Source: Acidimicrobiales bacterium (GTDB lineage Bacteria > Actinomycetota > Acidimicrobiia > Acidimicrobiales > SHLQ01). Taken from it: a DNA stretch of 52,489 nt. A program made the position numbers and the translations under genes. The stretch's first letter is position 1, and the number at the start of each line of letters is the position of its first letter. Shown piece after piece: positions 7,403 through 17,600 of this stretch. The notes below the pieces were generated by a model, which was given only the letters and a program-made list of their open reading frames with translations, had not been told where the DNA came from and did no database searches. The DNA lies in NCBI GenBank assembly GCA_020628865.1, contig JAHDEJ010000017.1, positions 65,534 to 118,022 of the forward strand, read 5' to 3'.

Positions 7403-9601
7403 TCAGGCGGCGGTGAGCTGTGGCTCTCGCTCGTCGGCGGTGTGGGTCGGTCCGTCGATGTCGATGGTCGGGAGCAGCCGGTCGAGCCATTCGGGCAGCC
7501 ACCAGTTGCGATCGCCCATGAGCTTCATCGTTGCCGGGACCAACACCATTCGGACGATGCTGGCGTCGACGAAGATCGCCGTGGCCAGACCGAGGCCGAA
7601 CATCTTGGTCGTCGGATCAGACGAGGTGACGAAGCCGAGGAACACCGAGATCATGATCAGCGCGGCCGACGTGATGACCCGGGCGGTTCCGGCCAGACCC
7701 TCGATCACGGACCGGTCGTTGTCGCCGGTGGCGTCGTACTCCTCACGGATGCGGCTGAGCAGGAAGACCTCGTAGTCCATCGACAGGCCGAAGAGGATGG
7801 CGAACATGAACATCGGAATGAACGACACGATCGGCACGGTCGTCTCGAGGCCGATCAGGTCCTTGGCCCAGCCCCACTGGAAGACCATCACGAGCAGGCC
7901 GTAGGAAGCGCCGATGCTCAGGAGGTTCAGTACGGCCGCTTTCAGCGCCACGAGCGGCGAGCGGAACACTGCGGTGAGCAGCACGAACGACACCAGGATG
8001 ACCGCACCGACCAGGTAGGGGAGGCGGTCGGTGACCCGGTCGGCGATGTCGCCGAAGTTCGCATTGAGACCGCCCACATGCGCGCTTGCGTCAGTGCCGG
8101 CCAACGCCGCTGGAAACACATCGCTGCGCAGTCGCGCGACCGTCTCGGAGGTGGCGTCGTCCTGTGGGGAGGTGGTCGGGATGGCGAAGATGCTGGCGAC
8201 GCCCGACTCGACGTCCACCTCGGGAGGAGCAGCGACGGCGATGCCCGGATCATCGGCGATGGCGATCGCCAACGGGCCCGCAACGCTCGGGTCGTCGCCG
8301 AGGTCGACGGCGATCACCAACGGTCCGTTCGTGCCGGCGCCGAAGCCCTCGGCCACGAGGTCGTAGGCCCGGCGTTCGGTTCGGGACTCGGGGAGTGTGC
8401 CCTCGTCGGGGAAGCCCAGCTGCAAGGCGAAGATCGGGGCGGTCAGTGCAAGCAACAGTCCAGTCACACCGATGGTGTAGGTCCATGCGTGGGAGGCCAC
8501 GTGCTCGCCCCATCGATGCCATCGATCCGTGGCCGACGTGTCGATCTTCGCCGTACGGCGCACCGAGAACCGGTCGATCCGATGGCCGACGAGGCCGAGG
8601 AACGCCGGCACCAGCGTGATGCTGGCGACGACCATGATGAGCACGATCACCGAGGTGGCGACGCCCGCCGCGGTGATGAACGGAACGCCGGCGACGCCCA
8701 GGCCGAGGATGGCGATCACGACGGTGCCGCCGGCGAAAAGGACCGCTCGCCCGGCGGTGGCGACCGAACGGCCGACCGCCTCGGCAACGGGCACGCCCTG
8801 GCCGAGCAGCTCGCGGTGCCGGGTGATGAGGAACAGGGCGTAGTCGATGCCTACGCCGAGGCCGACCATGCTGGCGATCTGCGGCGCCCACGACGGCACG
8901 TCGATGAGGTGGCCGAGCAGCGACATGGAGCTGATGCCGATGGCGAGCCCGAAGAGCGCCACGCCGATCGGGAGACCCATGGCGATGACGGAGCCGAAGG
9001 CCACGAGCAGCACGATGACCGCCGCGATGAGACCGATCATCTCACCGGCGCCCGTCTCGGGCTCCTCGAAGGCGAAGCTGAGCTCGCCGCCCATCTCGAC
9101 CTGCAGTGCACCGCCACCGCCCGCCTGGGCGACGACCTCCTTCAGGCGTTCGAGGTCGTCGATGTTGAGGTCCTCGACCTGGACGTACTGCACCCGCAAC
9201 AGCGCGATGCGGCCGTCCTCGGACACGACGGCCCCGACGTCTCCGGCAGCCGCGGCGCCGGCCGTGTCGGTGACGCCGACGACGTTGGGAAGGGCCTCGA
9301 GTTCCGCCTGCAATGCGCCGAGCTCGTCGGCGGCTGCGCCGGGTTCGGTGAACGATACGCCGGCCTCGTTGGGAGTGGTGACGACCTGAGCCGTGATGCC
9401 GCTGCTGTCGGCGCCGGCCTCGCTCAGGAGGTCGATGGCCCGCTGGGAGTCGAGGCCCGGCACGTCGAACGAATCCTCGAGCTCGGCCCCTCCCGTTGCG
9501 GCGGTGACGACGACGATCGCCGCGGCGGCGATCCAGGTTGCGATCACCAGCCACGGCCGGCGTGCCGCCCCGTGGCCGATTCGATAGAGCAGTGATGACA
9601 T
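7403..9601 (-). CDS. MMPL/RND-family membrane transporter
   Basis: A 732-residue polytopic exporter of the MMPL branch of the RND superfamily, which typically moves lipids or hydrophobic compounds by proton-motive force. It shows the duplicated design: a helix near residue 20, a soluble domain (about 45-190), six helices (about 195-400, with GVGIDYALFLITRHRE), a second soluble domain (about 430-570) and six more helices with LFGLSMDYEVFLLSRIREEY. The Asp in each GxDY/SMDY motif is the usual proton-relay residue. The start at 9601 is set by GGAGGAAG just upstream. It is divergent from a two-component pair, which may control it; no substrate can be read from the sequence. Confidence 0.92.
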   Translation of the reverse strand: MSSLLYRIGHGAARRPWLVIATWIAAAAIVVVTAATGGAELEDSFDVPGLDSQRAIDLLSEAGADSSGITAQVVTTPNEAGVSFTEPGAAADELGALQAELEALPNVVGVTDTAGAAAAGDVGAVVSEDGRIALLRVQYVQVEDLNIDDLERLKEVVAQAGGGGALQVEMGGELSFAFEEPETGAGEMIGLIAAVIVLLVAFGSVIAMGLPIGVALFGLAIGISSMSLLGHLIDVPSWAPQIASMVGLGVGIDYALFLITRHRELLGQGVPVAEAVGRSVATAGRAVLFAGGTVVIAILGLGVAGVPFITAAGVATSVIVLIMVVASITLVPAFLGLVGHRIDRFSVRRTAKIDTSATDRWHRWGEHVASHAWTYTIGVTGLLLALTAPIFALQLGFPDEGTLPESRTERRAYDLVAEGFGAGTNGPLVIAVDLGDDPSVAGPLAIAIADDPGIAVAAPPEVDVESGVASIFAIPTTSPQDDATSETVARLRSDVFPAALAGTDASAHVGGLNANFGDIADRVTDRLPYLVGAVILVSFVLLTAVFRSPLVALKAAVLNLLSIGASYGLLVMVFQWGWAKDLIGLETTVPIVSFIPMFMFAILFGLSMDYEVFLLSRIREEYDATGDNDRSVIEGLAGTARVITSAALIMISVFLGFVTSSDPTTKMFGLGLATAIFVDASIVRMVLVPATMKLMGDRNWWLPEWLDRLLPTIDIDGPTHTADEREPQLTAA

Positions 9602-9746
9602 GAAACTTCCTCCGTCCGATGTGAATGGCTTCATCGTGCGGAAGCTCGTCCCTACGCACATCGGCGAGGCGGCTGGTTGCGGGGTCGGCCAGTCGGGCGG
9701 TTGACGCTCATCCTTTCGGCCGATCGATCTGTGGGCCCGCGTTTCG

Positions 9747-9752
9747 TATCGT
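9747..9752 (+). promoter_or_regulatory. -10 box for leaderless sensor kinase gene
   Basis: TATCGT ends 7 nt before the ATG at 9760, placing the expected transcription start at or next to the start codon. No clear -35 was seen. Confidence 0.5.
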
Positions 9753-9759
9753 GGAGGGC

Positions 9760-10926
9760 ATGCTCACTGCGCTGCGACGCCTCTTCAGCGAACCTCGTCC
9801 GGCCGACGCGCCCGACCGTCAGTGGTGGGATTGGGTACTGGCGATCGGGTTCTTCATCGTCACGATCGTGGAAGTCTCCCTGCGGGACCCGATGCCGTGG
9901 CGCGCGGGTTTCCTCGTGATCTGGCCGCCGCTTGCGTTCAATCTGTTGTGGCGTCGATCGAACCCGCTGCTGGCGCTCGCCGGAATCATGGTGCCCCTCA
10001 CCATCTTCGATGTGTTCTTGGCCCGAAGCGATCTTCCCCTGCCCGACATCTACTCGGCCATGTACGCACTCATCCTCATCTACGCGGTGTTCCGCTGGGG
10101 GTCGGGGCGCGAGATGCAGTGGGCGGCAGCACTCCTCACGGTTGCGGTGTTGGTGGACACGGCGGCCGGGTTCGCGTCGGTCGGCGACACGATCGGCGGC
10201 TTCGTCATCCTGCTCTGCACGGCCGAGGCCGGCATCGTCGTTCGGCGTCAGCGGGGCGTGCTCGAGGCGACTCGCAACGACGCCCGCTCGCGGGAGCGGG
10301 AGCAGCTCGCCCGGGAGCTGCACGACACGGTCGCCCACCACGTGTCGGCCATCGCTGTGCAGGCACAGGCCGGTCGGGCCGTGCTCGATCTCGACCCCGC
10401 CAAGTCGGCCGAGGCGTTTGCGTCGATCGAGGAGTCGGCCTCGCGGGCCCTGGCGGAGATGCGCGTCGTGGTCGACGCGTTGCGCAGCGACGCGCCCATG
10501 GCGCCGCAACGCGGCATCGACCAGATCGCTTCGCTGGCGCCCGACGCCCGGGTGGCCCTGTCGGTCGATCGGCGAGGCGACCTCGACGGCCTCCCGCCGC
10601 AGGTGGACGCTGCCCTGTTCCGGATCGCCCAGGAGTCGATCACCAACGCCAGACGCCACGGCCGGGGAACCACCCGAATCTCCGTGGACATCGAGGGACG
10701 GCGTGATGACGTCCGGGTCGTCGTCGAGAACGACGGAGAGACGGTCGCCAACCGGGTCGCAGAGAGCGGTGGCCACGGCATCACGGGAATGGAAGAGCGA
10801 GCGGCGCTGCTGGGCGGATCGTTTGCGGCCGGACCCCGGCCGGGCGGCGGATGGCGAACGGAGGCCGTCCTGCCCCGATCGACGAAGCGGTCGACCATCC
10901 CCACCCAGCCGGACGTCGTGGCATGA
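9760..10926 (+). CDS. NarL/DesK-type sensor histidine kinase
   Basis: A 388-residue membrane sensor kinase. About four to five hydrophobic helices fill residues 20-160. The HisKA_3 dimerisation domain follows with the phospho-acceptor in ARELHDTVAHHVSAI (His near residue 188), then a HATPase domain with ALFRIAQESITNARRHG (N-box) and GHGITGMEERAALLGG (G-box). The ATG at 9760 is preceded by a TANNNT box at 7 nt; an in-frame GTG at 9751 is possible. Its stop overlaps the response-regulator start (ATGA), so they form a coupled pair. The absence of a large extracellular loop suggests sensing within or at the membrane, as in DesK/LiaS-like kinases. Confidence 0.92.
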   Translation: MLTALRRLFSEPRPADAPDRQWWDWVLAIGFFIVTIVEVSLRDPMPWRAGFLVIWPPLAFNLLWRRSNPLLALAGIMVPLTIFDVFLARSDLPLPDIYSAMYALILIYAVFRWGSGREMQWAAALLTVAVLVDTAAGFASVGDTIGGFVILLCTAEAGIVVRRQRGVLEATRNDARSREREQLARELHDTVAHHVSAIAVQAQAGRAVLDLDPAKSAEAFASIEESASRALAEMRVVVDALRSDAPMAPQRGIDQIASLAPDARVALSVDRRGDLDGLPPQVDAALFRIAQESITNARRHGRGTTRISVDIEGRRDDVRVVVENDGETVANRVAESGGHGITGMEERAALLGGSFAAGPRPGGGWRTEAVLPRSTKRSTIPTQPDVVA

Positions 10927-11576
10927 CCATCTCCGTGCTCGTCGCCGACGACCAGGACCTCATCCGGGCGGGTCTGGTAATGATCCTCGGTGCGCAGCCG
11001 GGCATCGAGGTGATCGGTGAGGCAGCCAACGGGCGGGAGGCGGTGGAGCTCGCCCGCCGCTTGCAGCCCGACGTCTGCCTGTTCGACATCCGCATGCCCG
11101 AGCTCGACGGGGTCGAGGCCACCCGAATCCTCGCCGGCCCGGATGTCGACGAGCCGATGGCCGTCGTGGTCATCACGACGTTCGACCTGGACGAGTACGT
11201 TCACGGGGCGCTCAAGGCCGGCGCCCGGGGGTTTCTCCTGAAGGAGGCCGGGCCGGAGCTGTTGGTGCAGGCGATCGAGGCTGCGGCCCGAGGCGACGCG
11301 CTGATCGCACCGAGCATCACGGTTCGCCTGCTCGACGCCTTCGCCGACACGTCGGTGCAGGAGCCCGCACAGCCGATCGAGCCGCTCACCGAACGCGAAG
11401 AGGAAGTCCTGACGGTCGTGGCTGCCGGCCGGACCAACGCCGAGATCGCCGACGAGCTCTACATCAGCCTCAGTACGGTCAAAACCCACTTGGCCAGCCT
11501 CATGCAGAAGCTCGGCGCCCGAAACCGCGTCGAGATGGCCATGTGGGCCTACGAAACTGGCCGAGCCCGCCCATGA
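10923..11576 (+). CDS. LuxR/NarL-family response regulator
   Basis: A 217-residue partner of the kinase upstream. The receiver (1-120) has the acidic pair in VLVADDQD, the phospho-acceptor Asp in CLFDIRMPELDG (about residue 55) and the conserved Lys in GFLLKEAGPE. The C-terminal LuxR domain (about 150-212) contains LTEREEEVLTVVAAGRTNAE and the recognition region SLSTVKTHLASLMQKLGARN. It begins inside the kinase stop. Immediately downstream, before the giant PKD gene, is a palindromic element that could be its target; the divergent MMPL gene is another candidate. Confidence 0.95.
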   Translation: MTISVLVADDQDLIRAGLVMILGAQPGIEVIGEAANGREAVELARRLQPDVCLFDIRMPELDGVEATRILAGPDVDEPMAVVVITTFDLDEYVHGALKAGARGFLLKEAGPELLVQAIEAAARGDALIAPSITVRLLDAFADTSVQEPAQPIEPLTEREEEVLTVVAAGRTNAEIADELYISLSTVKTHLASLMQKLGARNRVEMAMWAYETGRARP

Positions 11577-11577
11577 T

Positions 11578-11615
11578 CCACCGTTTCACGGTCGTGTAAC
11601 GGTGGAGAAACGGTG
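11578..11615. promoter_or_regulatory. Palindrome with three CACCGTT half-sites upstream of the giant PKD gene
   Basis: CCACCGTT (11578-11585) pairs with AACGGTGG (11598-11605), and the bases between them contain CACG-GT-CGTG, so 28 nt are almost fully self-complementary with one T-T mismatch. A third element, AACGGTG at 11609-11615, repeats the right arm with an 11-bp step; CACCGTTTC (11579-11587) also pairs perfectly with GAAACGGTG (11607-11615). This could be an operator or a hairpin with two alternative pairings. It directly follows the response-regulator stop. Confidence 0.6.
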
Positions 11616-11635
11616 TGTGTCCCACCATCGGGGCC

Positions 11636-14600
11636 ATGAGCGAGAACAAGGTACTCAACTGCGCCCGTAGCCGCCGCCGGAATGGTGCGGATCGCGCCGG
11701 CACCGCGGCGCTGATCTCCGCATTGTTCGCCGTCGTGCTCAGCGCCACGGTGTTGATCAGCGGCACCGGGGCGGGAGCAGCGCCGAACGTCACGTTGGAA
11801 CTCCACGTGCTCGGCACCGGATTCGGTGGGCCGGATGCGGTCGATGTGTCGACATTGACGTTCGCTCAGGCGGCCGCGGCCATCGAGGAGCCGACACGGA
11901 CGCGCGTCGACCTGCCGATTGCGCCGCTGGGCCTGCCGCCGCTCTCGATCGACGGGGCGGGCGGCTGGATCGACCCGACACTTCGCTCGATTGCGTTCCG
12001 AGGCTCGGCCGAAGTTCTCGGGATTCCATCCGAGGTGCTCGTCACGGCCGTGTGGGACGACGACGCGGCCACGTCGGCGAGGACTGCGGTCGTCTTCGAC
12101 CTCGGCGCGTCGCGCCTCGACCAGCTGGTCGACGGCGTCGAGAACGTGGCGCTCAACCAGACGCTCCTCGGCATCACCACCACGCCGCACACACTCACCG
12201 CAGCACAACTTCCGACCGAGGTCCGGGACATCATCGCCGATTCGGCTGTCCGAGCGGACGGGAGTGCGCTTCCCGACGCGTTCGTCCTGGTGGCCGATGG
12301 CATCTCCTTCCGTGCCCTCGTCGGCGGTGACGACCCGGTGCTGGCCGGCGTGGCCGCCGACCTCGGTCTCGACCCGACGGTCCGGCTGGAGGGTCGCCTG
12401 TCGGCCGAGATCGAGCTTCTCGACTTCCTGCCCTTGCCGCCCGACACCACGACGACGACCACCACCACGGTCGTGCCCACGACGACGGCCGCGCCGACCA
12501 CCACCAGCTCCACCACGTCGACGACGGCCGCGCCGACCACCACCAGCTCCACCACGAGCACGACGACGACCACAACCACGACCACGACGACGATCGCGCC
12601 GACCACGACGGCTCCGCCCGCCCCGACGACCACCGCGAGCACCACGACGACGCCACCGAACCGGGTCATCGAGGCACTCCCTCCCACCAACCTGTTCCTT
12701 CAGGCGTCGCTCCCGGCCGCAGCGCCGGGAGCGCTGCCGAGCCACATCGCTCCGAGCGGAGTGTGGACCCTCTCGCTCGAGGCGACGACGGGCCCTGACC
12801 CGTCGGTGGCCATCGATTTCACCGGTGCGCTCGACATCACGATCGGCTCGACGACGATCCCGGCGACCGTCTCGGCTGGTGTGACGGCGACGCCGGCCAC
12901 CATCACGGCCGAGGTCGGCGCCGGAGTGGGCCGCGTCGACGATGTGCTCGGCCTGTCGTGGCTCGATCTGCAGAGCCTCTCGCTCGAGGCGGCGATCACC
13001 AGCCCCCGGACACGTCCGGCCGGGACGACCGGCTCCACGGGAACGTTCGCGGGCTCGCTGTCGGCCACGCTCGACCTCGAGGATCTGACCGGACAGCAGG
13101 CCACGGCCTCCGTGGCGTTCGGTGTCGAGGCCGGGTCCCGTGGACTCGCCGGGAGCCTCGACGTGACGACCAACGGCCTCACGGTCGGCGTGGGTCAACT
13201 CGCGACCGGGCTGGGCAACAGCGCCGATGTGTCGGGCGTGGGCGTGTCGTTGTCGGACATCGCGATCTCGGTCCGCTTCGACCTGTCGTCGACCACGCCG
13301 GCGCCGATGGACACCACGACCACCACTCTGCCCGGAGCGCCGACCACGACGGTGCCGGCCGGCGGTTCGCCCGCCGGATCGTCGACGTCCAAGGTCACTG
13401 CGGCCATCACGGGCACTGCGAGCCTCGACGTCAACGGCGCGAGCCTGAGTGGCACCGCACTGCTTCGCGGAACCTCCACCGGGCAGCCGGCGGCGATTCC
13501 CGACCTGGTATTCGCACTGCGGCCCAATGACCCGCCGATGCTCTCGGACTTCCTCGACGCCGGGACGAGCCTGCCGGTCGACTTCGAGGTCCCCAGCGTC
13601 ACCGTCAGTGTCGCGACCCGTGACGTGATCGTCGCCGTCGACGATCTCGATCCGGCAACCGCACAATTCACCAGAGGCGACCCACTCGACCTGCCGCGCG
13701 GCGCCGGGCTGACCGCAGGTGTCAAGTTGCCGTCGAACCTGAAGGATGTGCTCGGCGAGATCGGCGTCGACGTCAACTCGCCACTCGTGATCCAGGGGCA
13801 GATCCCGATGTTCGGCCGGACCGAGACGAGTCTGCGCATCGAGCTTCCGGAGTTCGCCGGCGACGGCGTGTTCCGCGCGGGCAGCGTCGCCTTCGAGATC
13901 TCGGGTACCACCGCCGGACAGTTCTCGACCAAGCTCATCGGTTCGGTGACGGTGGCCATCCCACGTACGAACGATCCCGCCTGCGACCCGGAGACGACCG
14001 CCTACGACGCTCGACCGGAGTGCCTCGATGTGCTCACCTTCGAGCTCGAGAGCGGGTTCTCCGTCAGCCCCACCACGGGTCTGACCGTGTCGCTCGCCGC
14101 CGGGTTGACCGGCGAGAACGGCGATGGGTCGGACGGTTGGGTCGACCCGCTCGGCATCCGTGGCATCACCATCTTCGAGCTCCGGATCGAGGGGTCGGTC
14201 AGTGCGGGTGCCGGTGCGAATGCGACGCCGAGCTTCACCATCGGGTTCCTCGGGCGCATCTCCATCGCCGGAATTCCCGACCTCACGGCCGATCAGGGCG
14301 GCCGGACGCCGATCGACCTGACCGTCTCGTTCGCGCTCTCGGCCAGCCCGCGCTTCCCGTTCATCGAGCCGGTCGGGTTCACGTTCGCCTCGGGTCGAGG
14401 ATTCGGCTTCAACGACATGATCACGCTCGCCGAGGTGATCTCGCAGACCGATCTGCCCGACGACGGGCTGTTGCCCACCGACCTCCGCCTGGAGAACGTG
14501 TTCGTGTCGGTGGCCTCGAGGACGATCGAGAGCCTGTGTCTGCGCCAGGGGATCTACATCTCGGCCGAGCTCCACCTCGGCGGAACGCCGGTTGCCGGTG

Positions 14601-17600
14601 ATCCGCAGTGCTTGCCGCCTGCGCCGCCGCTCAACGACCCGACGGCGCCGCCGCCCGCGACCCAACGATGCATCGGCAGCGCGTCGTGCCTCGCCGCGGT
14701 GCTCATCGATGTGAACCCGTCGCCGGACAACGGTGGTCCGCGCCTCGCAGCTCAGGGTGTCATGAACTCGATCGACCTCGGCGCTCTCCACCTCGACCCG
14801 ACCGTGCTCAGCCTCGAGCTCTCGCCGAGCACGCAGCGGTTGTTCGTACAGGGCGGGGTCACCCTCGACGATCCGATCGACCCAGCCGGACCCGCATGGG
14901 CCGAGGGGTCGGTGGCCATCGACTTCACGCCGACGCAACTGATCGCCCGCGGTTCCGCCTCGATCCTCGTCGACTCCGTGAATCCCGAGAACACTGGGCT
15001 CGGAATCCGCTTCGACGGGGTGGCGGCGTTGAACCTGACCAACCCGCAGTTCCAAGTCGTCGTGCAATTCGACCAGAACCTGCTTGCCGCCATCGGTGCC
15101 GAGATCGGCCCGGACGTCGAACCGATCCTCGCCGAGATCGGTGGCTTCCTGGCGATCGATGTTCGTCGGGTCAACTGGTTCCGCAACCTGGCCGCAGTGC
15201 TCGAGGCCAACGGCGAGACGCCGCAATGGCTGATCGACGTTCTCGCCGCTGCAGGAACTGCCGAGCAGGCAGCGAACGATGTCAACAACGCATTCACCCA
15301 GATCGGCCTCCCTCCACCCTTCACCGTGCTCGAGATCAGGAACCTCGTGCTCGTCGGTGTCAGCATCGACTTCGGCGGTATCCCGGCGATCGATCTGGTC
15401 GACCCGATGCTCGGGGCCGATGGCTGTGTGAATCTGCACGGCCGCTCGGCGGACGGCGAGTGCTACGTCGTCCCGCCGTTCACGATCGACGTGCCCGGAG
15501 TGTGCGCCATCGACGGCCTGCCCGAGGCGCTGGGGACCGACGTGTTCGCAGTGTTGTGCGGCCTGGACTCCAATGCAGACGCGTTCATCACCGAGGTGTA
15601 CGAGTCCGACGCCCGGTCGATCAGCGCACTGCCGAACGGCCTCACCGGAGCACAGCTCCTGCGACGTGAGGGTCCGTCGATCGGTGGCGCCACGCTCGAG
15701 GTGGCGTGCGGTACCCAAACCATCGACTACGGGGCCGGAACGGCGTCCGATCCGGTCGTCACCGTTCAGCTCGGGGGCCAGACCGTGGCGACCGATCTGG
15801 GTGTCGACCCGTTCGGGATCACGTCGGCCGCCGACGTGGTGCCGATCGACTCCGCGGGCCTGACCGAGATCCTCGACGACTTCGCCACCGACAACGGGCC
15901 GCTCGCCGAGGGTTGCTCGAACGGCCTCGGCGATGGCGCCGGAGAGCTGTTCTTCGCCGACCCCGACGAGGACGGAAAGTTCACCGCCACGGGGCTGGTG
16001 GTCGAGGAGGGCACACAATTCGTCGCCCTCGTCGAATGCGGAAAGGCGGATCGCGCGGTTGTCGACTTCGGTGACGGCACCGTCGTCAACGTCGACATGG
16101 ACGGTGGCGATGATTCGGGTGATGACGATCCGGACTCCACCGAACTCGTCCGGCACACCTACGGGGACGACAACGGCACCGGTGGTCCGTACCGGCCGAC
16201 GCTCGACTGTGAGGGCTTCTCCCAGCCGGCGGAGGTCCTCGTGACCAACTTCGCTGCCACCGTCGGCGTCGAGGTCTTCAACCCCGTCGACCCCGACAAC
16301 GTGTTCGCCGGCGAAGAGGCGGTCATCGAGGTGACGGTCCTCGAGCGTGGTGCCGACACCGTCACCGTCGATCTGTTCGTCGGGTCGGAGCAGCAATCGC
16401 TGGAGTTCCCCCCGAGCGCGGGCGGGCCGGTGCGAGTGATCGAGGTGCCGTACGTGCTCGTCGATTCCGAGCAGGGCGAGCTGATCGTCACCGTCGAATC
16501 CGACGACGGCGACGGCGGCACCGACGCAGACGAGGTCCGGCTGCCGGTGCTCAACGCGCCTCCCGCCTTCGTCTCGCTGACCCCGTTCGAGGTGGCCGAC
16601 GGTTCGGCTCGTATCGAGGGCGAAGACGGCGAACTGCTCGTCGGGGCGGGCCAGGAGATCGTGTGGCAGCTCACCGTTCGCGACCCGAACGTGGGTGACG
16701 AGATTCGGGCCGTCATCGATTGGGGCGACGGCTCGGCGCCCCAACAGGTGATCGTCGCTCCAACGGGCCTCATCGAACGATCGGCCTGGGTGACCCACAC
16801 CTTCGTGGCCGGGGGGACGGTGACGGCATCCATCGAACTGACCGATGGGTCGGACAACGTCGAGGCAACCGAGCAGATCGAGGTGACGAACATCGGACCC
16901 CGTTTCGTCTACGCCAGCCTGGAAGGTGTCGACAACGACGTGGACGTCGTGCCGGCCGAGACCGGAGCGAGCCTCACCCTGCTGCTCGGGATCCTCGACC
17001 CCGACGGCGATGTACAAGCGGGTGCGCCCATCACCTACGTGATCGACTGGGGTGACGGCCAGTCCACCGCCCCACTCACGCTTCGGAGCTTCAGCGCCGA
17101 GGTTCCGGTGACGTCGATCAGGACGCATTCGTATTCGGGAGGCCAGGGTCCGGTGACGGTCACGATCACGGCCACCGATGCCGACGGAGCCACCACGGTG
17201 GTGACCAGGCGGGTGGAACTCATCGATGGGTCGCCGCGGGACATCCAGCTCGAGGTGGTCGACCCGCCCATCGCGGAGGGTCAGCTCACCGAGGTCGAGG
17301 TGAGCTTCACGACCCAATCGACCCAGGCGAACGCCGCGACGGTGCTCGTCGATTGGGGTCCGTCCACGGGAGCCACCTCCTCTTCGGACGTGGGGATGGC
17401 CCCCGGGGCGCGCAGCACGACCCGAGTCGGCAGGGTCTTCAACGAGGACGGCACGTACCCGATCACGATCACGGTCACCGACAATCTCGGGCGGTCGACC
17501 ACGGTCGCCGAGACCCTCGAAGTGGTGAATCAGCGTCCGGAGATCCGGTTCTCCGGTGGCGAGGGCGACTCGAATGCTGCGGGCGCGGCCATCGAGTTCA

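Noticed and set aside
7442-9595. A 717-codon open frame on the plus strand
   Set aside because: It lies opposite the MMPL transporter gene, is rich in His, Asp and Gly, and has no recognisable domain.
12441-12660. A microsatellite or mobile-element remnant
   Set aside because: The repetitive DNA is fully explained by Thr/Ser/Pro linker codons in frame within the PKD gene.
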